Assembly: GCF_000196675.2 (NCBI RefSeq) | Contig: NC_015312.1 | Coordinates: forward strand, 5,596,501 to 5,660,500 | Length of the DNA stretch: 64,000 nt | Source of the DNA: Pseudonocardia benzenivorans CB1190 | GTDB lineage: Bacteria; Actinomycetota; Actinomycetes; Mycobacteriales; Pseudonocardiaceae | Reading direction: 5' to 3' | Shown here: piece after piece, positions 1-8,323 of the stretch | Layout of the letters: each line of letters starts with the position of its first letter | Position numbering within the stretch: position 1 is the first letter of the stretch | Notes under the pieces: model-generated | Database searches by the model: none | What the model was told of the DNA's origin: nothing | The model's input: the letters and a program-made list of their open reading frames with translations, nothing else | Position numbers and translations under genes: made by a program

Positions 1-846
1 CTGGAACTCGGCGATGGCCTTGCCGAACTGCCTGCGGTCCTTGGCGTAGGCGATCGCGACGTCGAGCGCGCCCTGGGCGATGCCGACGGCCTGCGCCCCG
101 ATCGTCGGACGGGTGTGGTCGAGGGTGCGCAGCGCCGTCTTGAAGCCGGTGCCCTCCGCGCCGATGATCCGGTCACCCGGGATGCGGCAGCCCTGGAAGT
201 AGATCTCGCGGGTCGGGGAGCCCGCGATGCCGAGCTTGCGCTCCTTGGGCCCGACCTCGAAACCGGGGTCGTCGCGGTGCACGGCGAACGCGGAGATCCC
301 GTTGGCACGCTTCTCCGGGTCGGTGACGGCCATGACCGTGTACCAGGTCGACTCGCCCGCGTTGGTGATCCAGCACTTGGTGCCGTCGAGGATCCAGTCG
401 TCGCCGTCGCGGCGGGCGCGGGTGCGCATCGACGCCGCATCCGACCCCGCCTCGCGCTCCGACAGCGCGTAGCTGATGCCCGCGCCGCGTGCGATGTCGG
501 ACAGCACCAGCTGCTTGAGCTCCTCCGAGCCCGACAGCAGGATCGGGATCGAGCCCAGCCCGTTGACCGCCGGGATCAGCGACGACGACGCGCAGACCCG
601 CGCGACCTCCTCGATGACGATGCAGGCGGCCAGCTCGTCGGCCCCCTCCCCGCCGTACTCCTCGGGGATGTGGACCGCGTGGAACCCGGCCTTGACCAGC
701 GCGTCGCGGGCCTCGACGGGGTAGCGCGCCTGCTCGTCGACCTCCGCGGCGAACGGGGCGATCTCCTTCTCGGCCAGGGCCCGCACCGCCTCGCGGAGGG
801 CCTCGTGCTCGTCGCTGAGCCGGTAGGTGTCGAAGTCGGCGTTCAT
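1..846 (-). CDS. Acyl-CoA dehydrogenase, FadE25-like (3' end outside window)
   Basis: FAD-dependent alpha,beta-dehydrogenation of an acyl-CoA. The visible 282 codons start at an ATG (846) and run off the left edge still in frame, so the C-terminal helical domain and catalytic Glu cannot be seen. The N-terminal helical domain (IPEEYGGEGA near residue 64) is followed by the middle beta domain with SEREAGSDA and WITNAG, standard FAD/substrate motifs. Leftward orientation just beyond purE/purK matches the fadE25-purE-purK order of mycobacteria (known synteny). The exact acyl substrate cannot be told from sequence. It is divergent from the TetR gene at 970, which may regulate it. Confidence 0.93.
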   Translation of the reverse strand, partial: MNADFDTYRLSDEHEALREAVRALAEKEIAPFAAEVDEQARYPVEARDALVKAGFHAVHIPEEYGGEGADELAACIVIEEVARVCASSSLIPAVNGLGSIPILLSGSEELKQLVLSDIARGAGISYALSEREAGSDAASMRTRARRDGDDWILDGTKCWITNAGESTWYTVMAVTDPEKRANGISAFAVHRDDPGFEVGPKERKLGIAGSPTREIYFQGCRIPGDRIIGAEGTGFKTALRTLDHTRPTIGAQAVGIAQGALDVAIAYAKDRRQFGKAIAEFQ

Positions 847-852
847 CGTCCC

Positions 853-888
853 GTTCCTGTGGAGGTCGCAGTTCCTGTGGAGGTCGCA
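853..888. repeat. Tandem 18-bp direct repeat upstream of fadE
   Basis: Two perfect head-to-tail copies (853-870 and 871-888) of an 18-bp unit beginning GTTCCTGTGG. They lie immediately upstream of the fadE start, in the leader or promoter. The repeat may be a recent duplication of the leader that changes RBS spacing. Seen directly; function unknown. Confidence 0.8.
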
Positions 889-909
889 GTGATGTGCCTC
901 GATCGTAAC

Positions 910-922
910 GGCACGCAGTGCC
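910..922. promoter_or_regulatory. Candidate operator in fadE/TetR divergent region
   Basis: Inverted repeat GGCAC-N3-GTGCC between the divergent fadE and TetR genes, in a locally AT-richer stretch. Position and symmetry fit a TetR-type operator. The assignment is inference, since short palindromes are common in GC-rich DNA. Confidence 0.35.
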
Positions 923-969
923 ACCAATCAATGCGTCGACGGGACGGAGTGCTGTTAAGCTCACAACCC

Positions 970-1659
970 ATGGGAGCCCCGGTCCGACGTGGACGGTCCG
1001 CCGCCGGCCGTGCCGAGGTGCGGGGTGAATTGGTGCGCGCGGCGCTCACCCTGTTCACCGAGAAGGGGTACGACGAGACGACCGTCGACGACGTCGCGGC
1101 CGCCGCGGGCGTCGGACGCCGCACGTTCTTCCGCTACTTCCGCGGTAAGGAGGACGCGGTCTCCCCCGACCACGAGACCTGCCTCGCGCGCGTCGACGAG
1201 GTCTTCGCGACGGCCCACGACAGCGAGCCGCTGACGCCCCTCGTGCTGCGCGCCGGCGACCGGGTCTTCGACCTCTACCTCGACAACCCCGCCGAGGCCA
1301 GCGCGCGCTTCGCGCTGACCCGCAACGTCCCCGCGCTGCGCGACCGCGAGGCCGCGAGCGTCGACCGCTACCGGCGGCTGTTCGGCAGGCGGCTGCGCGA
1401 GCGGCTCGTCGGCCGGCCGGACGGTGAGCTCGTCGCGGCCGTCACGGCCGCCGCGGTCGTCGCCGCGCACAACCATGCGCTGCGGACCTGGCTCGTCGAC
1501 GGCGCCCGCCCCGAGGAGGCCGACGCCTGCCGCGCCGCGTTCCGCCGGGTCGAGACGATGCTGCCGGTCGCCCCCGACCGTCCCGACGACCTCGCCGAGA
1601 TCGCCCGCCGCCTCGAGCGTGCCGCCGACCGCCTCGACCGCGCGGGCCCGGCGCACTGA
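970..1659 (+). CDS. TetR/AcrR family transcriptional regulator
   Basis: Protein of 229 residues. The N-terminal helix-turn-helix contains the typical TTVDDVAAAAGVGRRTFFRY signature and is followed by a divergent all-helical ligand domain. The ATG at 970 is chosen because the reading frame upstream overlaps the divergent fadE and lacks regulator-like sequence. No strong Shine-Dalgarno is visible, so a leaderless or weakly initiated transcript is possible. Head-to-head placement with fadE suggests control of that gene or of itself; the ligand is unknown. Confidence 0.88.
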   Translation: MGAPVRRGRSAAGRAEVRGELVRAALTLFTEKGYDETTVDDVAAAAGVGRRTFFRYFRGKEDAVSPDHETCLARVDEVFATAHDSEPLTPLVLRAGDRVFDLYLDNPAEASARFALTRNVPALRDREAASVDRYRRLFGRRLRERLVGRPDGELVAAVTAAAVVAAHNHALRTWLVDGARPEEADACRAAFRRVETMLPVAPDRPDDLAEIARRLERAADRLDRAGPAH

Positions 1660-1713
1660 TCTGCCGCGCTCGACGCGTGTGCAGTGTCGGTGCGCGCCCG
1701 TACCCTGCCCGAT

Positions 1714-2159
1714 ATGTCGGAACCGGGCACGCCGCAGGAGTACATCGACACCCTGGCCGAACCCCGCCGTGGCGACATCGCCGCGCTCGACGCGCTGATC
1801 CGCGAGGCCGCGCCGGACCTCGAACCCGTGCTCGCCGGACGGATGCTGGGCTACGGGCCGTTCCACTACCGTTATGCCAGCGGCCGGGAGGGCGACGCCA
1901 CCCTCATCGCGCTGGCGTCCCGGAAGCGCTACATCTCGGTGTACGTGCTGTGCTCCACCGAGGGTGCCTACCTCGCCGAGCGGTACGCGCCGCGGCTGAC
2001 GGGGCGTCGGTCGGGAAGTCGTGCGTGCGGCTCCCACGCCCCGCCGCCGTCGACACCGCGGTCCTGCGGGAGCTCGTGGGGAGGCGGCCCGGCTCGGCCC
2101 GGCCGATGCCACGACCGCCGGACATGCGTGATCCCCGGGCCGCACCTGACGGCGCGTGA
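1714..2159 (+). pseudogene. DUF1801 (YdhG-like) protein, frameshifted
   Basis: The N-terminal part starts at ATG 1714 (MSEPGTPQEYIDTL) and reads to about 2000 in one frame. The C-terminal block continues one frame over (ASVGKSCVRLPR...VLRELV) and ends at 2159. Together they match the usual ~120-residue DUF1801 fold, so one base is missing, most likely in the GGGG run at 2001-2004. This could be a real inactivating mutation or a sequencing error. DUF1801 proteins have no firmly assigned activity. Without repair the first frame would read on to 2265 as nonsense. Confidence 0.7.
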
Positions 2160-2189
2160 TCGGGCTGGACGGGCCCGAACCCGGGGATC
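2130..2189. repeat. Inverted repeat after DUF1801
   Basis: Perfect 10-nt arms GATCCCCGGG (2130-2139) and CCCGGGGATC (2180-2189) enclose a 40-nt loop. It may form a hairpin in the convergent space between the DUF1801 gene and purE. Seen directly; function inferred. Confidence 0.5.
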
Positions 2190-2390
2190 GCGGGTGACTG
2201 CCTGGAATTCGCCGGTACCACATTCCGGCTTCCATCGGCCGTCGGAGATCGTCCCGTGGTACTAGCGGACAGCCACCTCACAAGTCCAGCAGCTATTCAA
2301 CGTCGGACCACCTCCTCTCCTGTGTACCGCCACGCTACGTCCGCACCCGACCACGCGGCAACGGCAATTCACGGAGGACCGTCACACCCT

Positions 2391-2408
2391 CCCCGCGCCG
2401 TCGCGGGG
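2391..2408 (-). terminator. Candidate hairpin terminator of purKE
   Basis: CCCCGCG / CGCGGGG stem of 7 bp with a 4-nt loop, 19 nt past the purE stop. There is no U-tract, which is usual for actinobacterial intrinsic terminators. Confidence 0.45.
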
Positions 2409-2427
2409 TGCCGTCGCAGGGCGGCGC

Positions 2428-2934
2428 TCACTCGCCCCGCGCTTCGCGCAGGGCGGCGTCCTTGGCCAGCACCGAGTCGGCGAGGTCCCGCTGGAACCGG
2501 ACCATGCGGGCGCGCAGGGCGTCGTCGGCCGCGGCGAGGATCCTGACCGCCAGGAGTCCCGCGTTGCGCGCCCCGCCCACCGCGACGGTGGCCACCGGGA
2601 CGCCGGCGGGCATCTGGACGATCGAGAGCAGGGAGTCGAGCCCGTCGAGCCGGGCGAGCGGGACGGGCACGCCGATCACCGGCAGCGGGGTCGCCGCCGC
2701 CACCATGCCCGGCAGGTGCGCCGCACCGCCGGCGCCCGCGATGATCACCCGCAGCCCGCGCGACTCGGCCTCGGCCGCGTAGTCCAACATCCGCTGCGGC
2801 GTGCGGTGCGCGGAGTAGACGCCGACCTCGCAGGGCACGTCGAACTCCGCGAGCGCCTCGGCGGCGGCCTCCATGACCGGCCAGTCCGAGTCGCTCCCCA
2901 TGATCACGCCCACCTGGGCCTCGTCCGACGTCAC
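2428..2934 (-). CDS. purE: 5-(carboxyamino)imidazole ribonucleotide mutase PurE
   Basis: Class I PurE, 168 residues, converts N5-CAIR to CAIR in cytosolic purine synthesis. The family hallmarks are near the N-terminus: GVIMGSDSDW, then YSAHRTP, then AGAGGAAHLPGMVA with the conserved Gly-rich substrate loop. It starts at GTG 2934, which overlaps the purK stop in a GTGA tetranucleotide, so translation is coupled to purK. Full length for the family. The purK-purE order on one strand is the usual actinobacterial arrangement. Confidence 0.97.
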   Translation of the reverse strand: MTSDEAQVGVIMGSDSDWPVMEAAAEALAEFDVPCEVGVYSAHRTPQRMLDYAAEAESRGLRVIIAGAGGAAHLPGMVAAATPLPVIGVPVPLARLDGLDSLLSIVQMPAGVPVATVAVGGARNAGLLAVRILAAADDALRARMVRFQRDLADSVLAKDAALREARGE

Positions 2935-4136
2935 GATGCACGCTCCGATCCGGTCCGGGCACCCGTCGCGGGGCCGTCGTGGACCGACCAGCCGTCGGTC
3001 CAGGTCGCGGTGGACAGCCAGGTCGCCGCGAGGGCCGCGCGCTCGCGCACCGCCGCCGGGTCGTCGCCGAGCGCCGTCACGTGCCCGACCTTGCGCAGCG
3101 GGCGCTCTGTCTTCCCGTACAGGTGCACCTTGACGTCGGGGAACCGCGCCATCAGGTGGTGCAGCCGCTCGTCGACGCTCATCCCCGGCTGCTCCGCGGC
3201 GCCCAGCACGTTCGCCATCACGACGACGGGCGCCGTCATCGCCACGTCGCCCAGCGGGTAGTCGAGCACCGCGCGCAGGTGCTGCTCGAACTGCGACGTC
3301 CGGGCGCCCTCGATCGTCCAGTGGCCCGAGTTGTGCGGCCGCATCGCCAGCTCGTTGACGACGAGCCCGTCCGCGGTGTCGAACAGCTCCACCGCGAGCA
3401 GCCCGACGACGTCGAGCTCGTGGGCCAGCCGTAGCGCGAGCTGCTGCGCGGACACGGCCGTGGACTCGGCGAGTCCCGGCGCGGGCGCGAGGACCTGCAC
3501 GCACTGGCCGTCCTCCTGCACCGTCTCGACGACGGGCCAGCCCGCGGCCTGCCCGAACGGCGACCGCGCGACCTGCACGGCCAGCTCCCGGCGCATGACG
3601 ACGGCCTGCTCGACCATCAGCGGCGTCCCGGCGGCGAGCAGCTGGGCGACCAGGTCGGGGTCGGCCGCGTCGAGCATCCAGACGCCGCGGCCGTCGTAGC
3701 CGCCCCGCACCGCCTTGAGCACGACCGGCCAGCCGTGCTCGGCCCCGAACTCCTCGACCTGCGCGGGCTCGGTGATCTCGGCGTAGGCCGGGATCGGAGC
3801 ACCCAGCTCGGCCAGCCTGCGACGCATGACGAGCTTGTCCTGCGCGTGCAGCAGTGCGTCGGGCCCGGGGCGCACGGCGGCGCCCGCGGCGACGAGCTCG
3901 CGCAACCGCTCCTGCGGCACCTGCTCGTGGTCGAAGGTGACCACGTCGCAGCCCACGGCGAAGGCCTTCATCGCGGCGGCGTCGTCGGCGGTCCCGAGGT
4001 GCACGTCGGGCGCGACGAGCGCGGCAGGCTCGTCGGGGCGCACGGCCAGCACCCGCAACGACTGGCCCAGCGCGATCGCCGCCTGGTGCGTCATGCGGGC
4101 GAGCTGCCCCGCCCCCACCATCCCGACGACCGGCAT
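2931..4136 (-). CDS. purK: N5-carboxyaminoimidazole ribonucleotide synthase PurK
   Basis: ATP-grasp enzyme making N5-CAIR from AIR, bicarbonate and ATP, the step before PurE. The N-terminus MPVVGMVGAGQLARM carries the nucleotide-binding Gly loop. KAVRGGYDGRG is the ATP-grasp lid and NELAMRPHNSGHWTIE the metal-binding segment. The ATG at 4136 matches the usual N-terminus and has GGTGGG upstream; an in-frame GTG at 4160 would add eight residues. It overlaps purE by 4 bases. A ~275-nt divergent region separates it from the GtrA gene. Confidence 0.96.
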   Translation of the reverse strand: MPVVGMVGAGQLARMTHQAAIALGQSLRVLAVRPDEPAALVAPDVHLGTADDAAAMKAFAVGCDVVTFDHEQVPQERLRELVAAGAAVRPGPDALLHAQDKLVMRRRLAELGAPIPAYAEITEPAQVEEFGAEHGWPVVLKAVRGGYDGRGVWMLDAADPDLVAQLLAAGTPLMVEQAVVMRRELAVQVARSPFGQAAGWPVVETVQEDGQCVQVLAPAPGLAESTAVSAQQLALRLAHELDVVGLLAVELFDTADGLVVNELAMRPHNSGHWTIEGARTSQFEQHLRAVLDYPLGDVAMTAPVVVMANVLGAAEQPGMSVDERLHHLMARFPDVKVHLYGKTERPLRKVGHVTALGDDPAAVRERAALAATWLSTATWTDGWSVHDGPATGARTGSERAS

Positions 4137-4434
4137 CCTCGCGTTCCCACCCGTGCCCACGGGCTGCAGAGCCTATGCGGTGCCCGGCCGGTCGCCGCCG
4201 ATGGGATGGGTGATTTCTGGCGGGTCCCGGCAGGCGGGGCCGAACGGTCGTACCGGGGTGCCCGGGCCGCGCGGACACGTCGGGGCCCCGGAGGACGCGG
4301 GCGGGGGTCGCCCTGGCGACCCGGCCGCGGCGGGGGATCCGTCGCGGGACACCGGGTCCGGACACTCCGTCCGTTCGGCCCCCGGGCCTGCCCCGGCCGC
4401 CCGCACCAGCGGCGGGTCTGGCACGATCGATCAG

Positions 4435-4956
4435 GTGTCAGTGGTCGAATCCGTTCTGCTGAGCATCCCGCAGCCGTATCGCGACATCGCGATCAAGCAC
4501 CGCGAGCTGGTCAAGTTCGCGGTCGTCGGCGGCACCACCTGGGTCATCGACACGGTGGTGTTCCTGGTGCTCAAGGCCGGCGTGCTCGAGCCCAAGCCGA
4601 TCACGGCGAAGGTCATCGCAGTGCTGGTGGCCACGATCGTGTCCTACGTGCTCAACCGCGAGTGGTCGTTCCGCACCCGCGGCGGCCGTGAGCGCCACCA
4701 CGAGGCCGCGCTGTTCTTCCTCATCAGCGGCATCGGCGTCGCCGTCTACACCGCGCCGCTCGCGATCTCGCGCTACCTGCTCGACCTGCGGGTCCCCGAC
4801 ATCTCGATGTTCGGCCAGGAGGTCTCCGACTTCGTCGCGGGCCAGATCATCGGCACCATCGTCGGCATGATCTTCCGCTGGTGGGCCTTCCGCAGGTTCG
4901 TCTTCCCCGACACCGACGTCCGCCGCCAGCAGCCCGTCGCGCACTCCGGGGACTGA
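4435..4956 (+). CDS. GtrA family membrane protein
   Basis: 173 residues with four predicted transmembrane helices, beginning around VKFAVVGGTTWVIDTVVFLVL and ending around IIGTIVGMIFRWWAFRRFVF. This is the PF04138 pattern (GtrA/DPMS2). Members are thought to help move or use polyprenyl-linked sugars at the membrane, often for cell-wall glycan decoration; the substrate is unknown here. Start GTG 4435 is one of two close GTGs (also 4441). Its position after purK reproduces Rv3277 synteny. It is convergent with the histidine kinase. Confidence 0.9.
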   Translation: MSVVESVLLSIPQPYRDIAIKHRELVKFAVVGGTTWVIDTVVFLVLKAGVLEPKPITAKVIAVLVATIVSYVLNREWSFRTRGGRERHHEAALFFLISGIGVAVYTAPLAISRYLLDLRVPDISMFGQEVSDFVAGQIIGTIVGMIFRWWAFRRFVFPDTDVRRQQPVAHSGD

Positions 4957-4963
4957 CCGGCGG

Positions 4964-5005
4964 ACCGATCCCGGTCAGCGGATCCCGGTCGGCGGATCCC
5001 GGTCG
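4964..5005. repeat. 14-bp tandem repeat, three units
   Basis: Two identical units GCGGATCCCGGTCG (4978-4991 and 4992-5005) follow a degenerate third (4964-4977) in the convergent space between the GtrA and kinase genes. Flanking GCGGACC (4960-4966) and GGTCCGC (5009-5015) can pair, so the block may act as a bidirectional terminator. Confidence 0.65.
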
Positions 5006-5016
5006 GCCGGTCCGCG

Positions 5017-6288
5017 TCAGCGCGGCGTGCCCGCCGGTCGCGGCGGCCCGACGACGTCCTCGGCCCGCGCCACCGGCAGGAAGATCGTGAACAACGGCGG
5101 GCGCGCCCGGGAGAGCTCGAGGCGGCCGCCGTCGGCCTCGACGAGCGCCCGGGCCAACGCGAGCCCCAGGCCCGTCGAGGAGTTGACCGACACGCCGCGG
5201 TCGAACACGTGCGGCACGAGCTCCTCGGGGATGCCCTGACCGCTGTCGGTGACCTCGATGATCAGCAGGTCGTCCCGGGCGCGGGCGCTCAGCGTCACCG
5301 GTCCGGCGCCGTGCCGCATCGCGTTCTCGACGAGTGCGCCGACCGCTTCACGCAGCCGCGCCGGTGTCGCCCTGGCCATGAGCCCGTCCGGCACCCGCAG
5401 CTTGAGCTGGCGTCCTGCGCTGCGCAGCGTGGGGCGCCACTCGTCGGCGACCGAACGCAGCCCGGCCCGCAGGTCGACCGGCTCGGCCCCGGCGGCACGG
5501 GCCAGCCGGGCGGCCTCGAGCAGGTCGTCGAGGACCTGGGTGAGCCGCTCGGTCTGCTCCAGCGCCGCCAGCGCCTCCCGGCGGGCGCTGGGATCGGGGT
5601 GGGTGCTCAGCTCGTCGAGCCGCAGTTGCAGCGCCGTCAGCCTGCTGCGCAGCTGATGGGACACGTCGCCGACCAGCGCACGCTCGCGCTGCACCAGCTC
5701 GGCGAGGGCGGACGCCGACGCGTCGAGCACGTCGGACACCCGGTCGAGCTCGGGGACCCCGTAGCGGTGCGGTGCCGGCCGGAAGTCGCCCGCGCCGAGC
5801 CGTGCGGCGCGGTCGGCGACGTCGGAGAGGGGATGGGCCAGCCGGCGGGCCGTCACCGTCGCGACGAACGCGCCGACCCCCACCGAGAGCAGCACGAGTA
5901 GCAGGACGATGACGGTGACCTGGATCTGCTGGGCACGCATCGTCGAGAGCGGTTCGGCGAGGGTGAGCGAACCGCCGGAGCCGAACGGCAGCGTCTCGGT
6001 GACGGCCTCCGCCCCGACGTCGGCACCGAGCATCTCGGGGGGGCGGCCGGGGACCTGGATGGTCAGCCTGCCGCCGACCGGCACGGCGAGGCTGATCGCG
6101 GCCCGGTCGGCCTGGTCGACGATCTGGTCGTCGTCGACGCGGGCGACGATGCGTTCCAGCGCCGACGTCAGCTCCGCACGGGTGATGTCCTCGACGAGCT
6201 TCCACGTCGTGAACGCCAGCGGCCCGCCCAGCACCAGCGCCGTGATCATCACGACGAGCAACGTCGACTGGAGGATGCGGCGGCGCAC
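5017..6288 (-). CDS. Two-component sensor histidine kinase
   Basis: 423-residue membrane kinase. TM1 is at about 8-28, followed by a ~90-residue extracytoplasmic sensor and TM2 at about 122-146. A HAMP domain follows, then HisKA with the phosphorylated His211 in GDVSHQLRSRL, and a HATPase_c domain with the N box (ENAMRHG), DSGQGIP and GLGLALARAL. It follows its response regulator by 17 nt on the same strand, so the two form an operon. The ligand is unknown; the small periplasmic loop resembles that of envelope-stress kinases. Confidence 0.95.
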   Translation of the reverse strand: MRRRILQSTLLVVMITALVLGGPLAFTTWKLVEDITRAELTSALERIVARVDDDQIVDQADRAAISLAVPVGGRLTIQVPGRPPEMLGADVGAEAVTETLPFGSGGSLTLAEPLSTMRAQQIQVTVIVLLLVLLSVGVGAFVATVTARRLAHPLSDVADRAARLGAGDFRPAPHRYGVPELDRVSDVLDASASALAELVQRERALVGDVSHQLRSRLTALQLRLDELSTHPDPSARREALAALEQTERLTQVLDDLLEAARLARAAGAEPVDLRAGLRSVADEWRPTLRSAGRQLKLRVPDGLMARATPARLREAVGALVENAMRHGAGPVTLSARARDDLLIIEVTDSGQGIPEELVPHVFDRGVSVNSSTGLGLALARALVEADGGRLELSRARPPLFTIFLPVARAEDVVGPPRPAGTPR

Positions 6289-6305
6289 GGCTCAGGCGTC
6301 CCGGC

Positions 6306-6962
6306 TCAGTCGTGGTTGAAGCGGAAACCGACCCCGCGGACCGTCGCGATCCGCCGCTCGCCGCCGATCTTGCGCCGCAGCCACGACATGTGCATGTCGA
6401 GGGTCTTCGACGTCTTCAGGTCGGGGTCGTTCCACACCTCGCGCAGGATCTCCTCGCGGGTGACGACCTGGCCCGCGCGCAGCATCAGCACGCGCAGCAG
6501 CTCGAACTCCTTGTTGGCCAGGCCCACCTCGACGCCGTCGACGAGCACCCGGCGGCCCGACAGCTCCATCCGGACGCCGCCGACCTCGACCATCTCGGGC
6601 GTGAGCCGGCGCAGCAGCGCGCGGACCCGGGCGAGCAGCTCCGCGAGCCGGAACGGTTTGCCGACGTAGTCGTCGGCACCGGCGTCGAGCCCGACGACGA
6701 AGTCGACCTCGTCGGTGCGGGCGGTGAGCATGAGGACGGGCAGGTCCGGGAAGTCCAGGCGCAGCCGCCTGCACACCTCGAGGCCGTCCATCCCCGGCAG
6801 GCCCAGGTCGAGGACGAGGAGGTCGACTCCGCCACTGCGGACGTGCTCGAGGGCGGCGGTACCGTCGTCGGCGACGTCGACGTGGTAGCCCTCGCGTTGC
6901 AGGGCGCGGGAGAGCGGCTCGGCGATCGCCGCGTCGTCCTCGGCCAGCAGGACTGTCGTCAC
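6306..6962 (-). CDS. OmpR/PhoB-family response regulator
   Basis: 218 residues. The receiver domain (1-118) has the acidic pocket AEDD, phospho-acceptor Asp52 in LVLDLGLPG, the Thr in LTAR and the Lys in GKPF. The C-terminal winged helix (about 125-217) contains LANKEFELLRVLM and the recognition segment KTLDMHMSWLRRKIG. Start is GTG 6962. First gene of a regulator-kinase operon, transcribed away from the HisN-like gene. Targets are unknown; the 82-nt divergent gap could hold shared promoters. Confidence 0.96.
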   Translation of the reverse strand: MTTVLLAEDDAAIAEPLSRALQREGYHVDVADDGTAALEHVRSGGVDLLVLDLGLPGMDGLEVCRRLRLDFPDLPVLMLTARTDEVDFVVGLDAGADDYVGKPFRLAELLARVRALLRRLTPEMVEVGGVRMELSGRRVLVDGVEVGLANKEFELLRVLMLRAGQVVTREEILREVWNDPDLKTSKTLDMHMSWLRRKIGGERRIATVRGVGFRFNHD

Positions 6963-7044
6963 GCAGGCAGCTTATGCCCGTCGATCGTCGGGGTGACCAG
7001 GGCAGGCGGTCCGCGGACCGGCGCGGCTGGCAAGCTCACCGCAC

Positions 7045-7824
7045 GTGGACGCCGACCTGACACTGGCCCTGCGCCTCGCCGACCTCGCCGACGCCGTCAC
7101 GCTCCCCCGGTTCCGCGCGTCCGACCTGCGGGTCACGCGCAAGCCCGACCGCACGCCGGTCACCGACGCCGACACCGCGGCCGAGGACGCGCTGCGCGCG
7201 GAGCTGGCCACCGCGGCGGCCGGGGACGCCGTGGTCGGCGAGGAACGCGGCGGCGCCGTCCCGGACAGCGGCCGCGGCTGGGTGCTCGACCCGATCGACG
7301 GCACGAAGAACTTCTCCCGCGGCATGCCGGTCTGGGCATCGCTCATCGCGCTGACCGTGCACGGAAGGGCGGTCGTCGGCGTCGCGAGCGCGCCCGCGCT
7401 GGGCCGGCGCTGGTGGGCGGCGGCGGGCGCAGGGGCCTGGACGTCCGACGCGCCCGGCGGACCCGCGCGACGGATCGGCGTCTCCGGCGTGGCCGAGCTG
7501 GCCGACTGCGCCGTCTCCACGACGAACCTCAACACCTTCCGCGAGCACGGCACCCTCGACGCGTGGCTGGCGCTGACCGAGCGCTGCTGGGAGACCCGCG
7601 CCTTCGGCGACTTCTGGCAGCACTGCCTCGTCGCCGAGGGGACGATCGACCTCGCCGTCGAGCCCGAGGCCAGCGTCTGGGACCTCGCGGCGCTGCAGGT
7701 CATCGTCGAGGAGGCCGGCGGACGGTTCACCGACCTCGCCGGCACGCCGACCTTCGCCGGGGGCAACGCCGTCGCGTCGAACGGGGCGCTGCACGACGCG
7801 GCGCTCGCCTGCTTCGCCGTGTGA
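7045..7824 (+). CDS. Inositol monophosphatase-family phosphatase, probably HisN-type
   Basis: Mg-dependent phosphatase of 259 residues. VVGEE supplies the first metal ligand, DPIDGTKNFSRG is the IMPase signature, and WDLAALQVIVEEAGG the second signature. In actinobacteria this clade includes histidinol-phosphate phosphatase HisN, and NFSRGMPVWASLIAL resembles HisN more than SuhB. The call is inferred, since no other his gene is nearby. Starts at GTG 7045; the next gene follows 52 nt later. Confidence 0.82.
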   Translation: MDADLTLALRLADLADAVTLPRFRASDLRVTRKPDRTPVTDADTAAEDALRAELATAAAGDAVVGEERGGAVPDSGRGWVLDPIDGTKNFSRGMPVWASLIALTVHGRAVVGVASAPALGRRWWAAAGAGAWTSDAPGGPARRIGVSGVAELADCAVSTTNLNTFREHGTLDAWLALTERCWETRAFGDFWQHCLVAEGTIDLAVEPEASVWDLAALQVIVEEAGGRFTDLAGTPTFAGGNAVASNGALHDAALACFAV

Positions 7825-7876
7825 TCCCCGCGGCTGCGGTTCGCGGCGATCCGACGGCCGCACGTAGGGTCCGACC

Positions 7877-8323
7877 ATGCCGGAGCTCGCCTTCGAGGAC
7901 CTCACGCCCGGTCGCGTGTTCGACCTGGGGACCGTCACCGTCGACCGTGACGAGATGGTCGACTTCGCCCGCAAGTTCGACCCGCAGCCGTTCCACCTCG
8001 ACGAGGAGGCCGCGCAGCAGTCGCTGTTCAAGGGCCTCGCCGCCTCCGGCTGGTTCACCACCGGCCTCTGGATGCGCGCCTACGTCGACCACGTCCTGCT
8101 GCGCGCGACGAGCCTCGCCTCACCCGGCGGCGAGGAGATCCGCTGGCCTGCGCCGGTCTACGCGGGCGACGTGCTCACCGCGAGTCTGGAGATCCTCGAC
8201 GCGCGGCGCTCGCGCAGCCGGCCCGAGATGGGGCTGGTGACCCTGGGTGCCCGGATGCACCGCGGCGACACGCTCGTCTTCTCGGCGAGGTTCACCGGCA
8301 TGTTCGGCGTTCGCGAGGCCTGA
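7877..8323 (+). CDS. MaoC-like hot-dog hydratase
   Basis: 148-residue single hot-dog protein. The (R)-specific hydratase motif D-x4-H is at Asp35/His40 in FDPQPFHLD, followed by FKGLAASGW. Such proteins hydrate trans-2-enoyl-CoAs or act as thioesterase-like MaoC domains. The substrate is unknown and there are no fatty-acid genes directly adjacent on this strand. Starts at ATG 7877. Confidence 0.88.
   Translation: MPELAFEDLTPGRVFDLGTVTVDRDEMVDFARKFDPQPFHLDEEAAQQSLFKGLAASGWFTTGLWMRAYVDHVLLRATSLASPGGEEIRWPAPVYAGDVLTASLEILDARRSRSRPEMGLVTLGARMHRGDTLVFSARFTGMFGVREA

Noticed and set aside
115..969. Upstream in-frame extension of the TetR gene to a 514-residue protein
   Set aside because: It is antisense to fadE, gives Arg/Asp-rich low-complexity sequence, and TetR homology starts at the ATG at 970.
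2428..4365. Single 645-residue PurE with a long N-terminal extension
   Set aside because: The extension is antisense-frame purK sequence. PurE homology begins at GTG 2934, which overlaps the purK stop.
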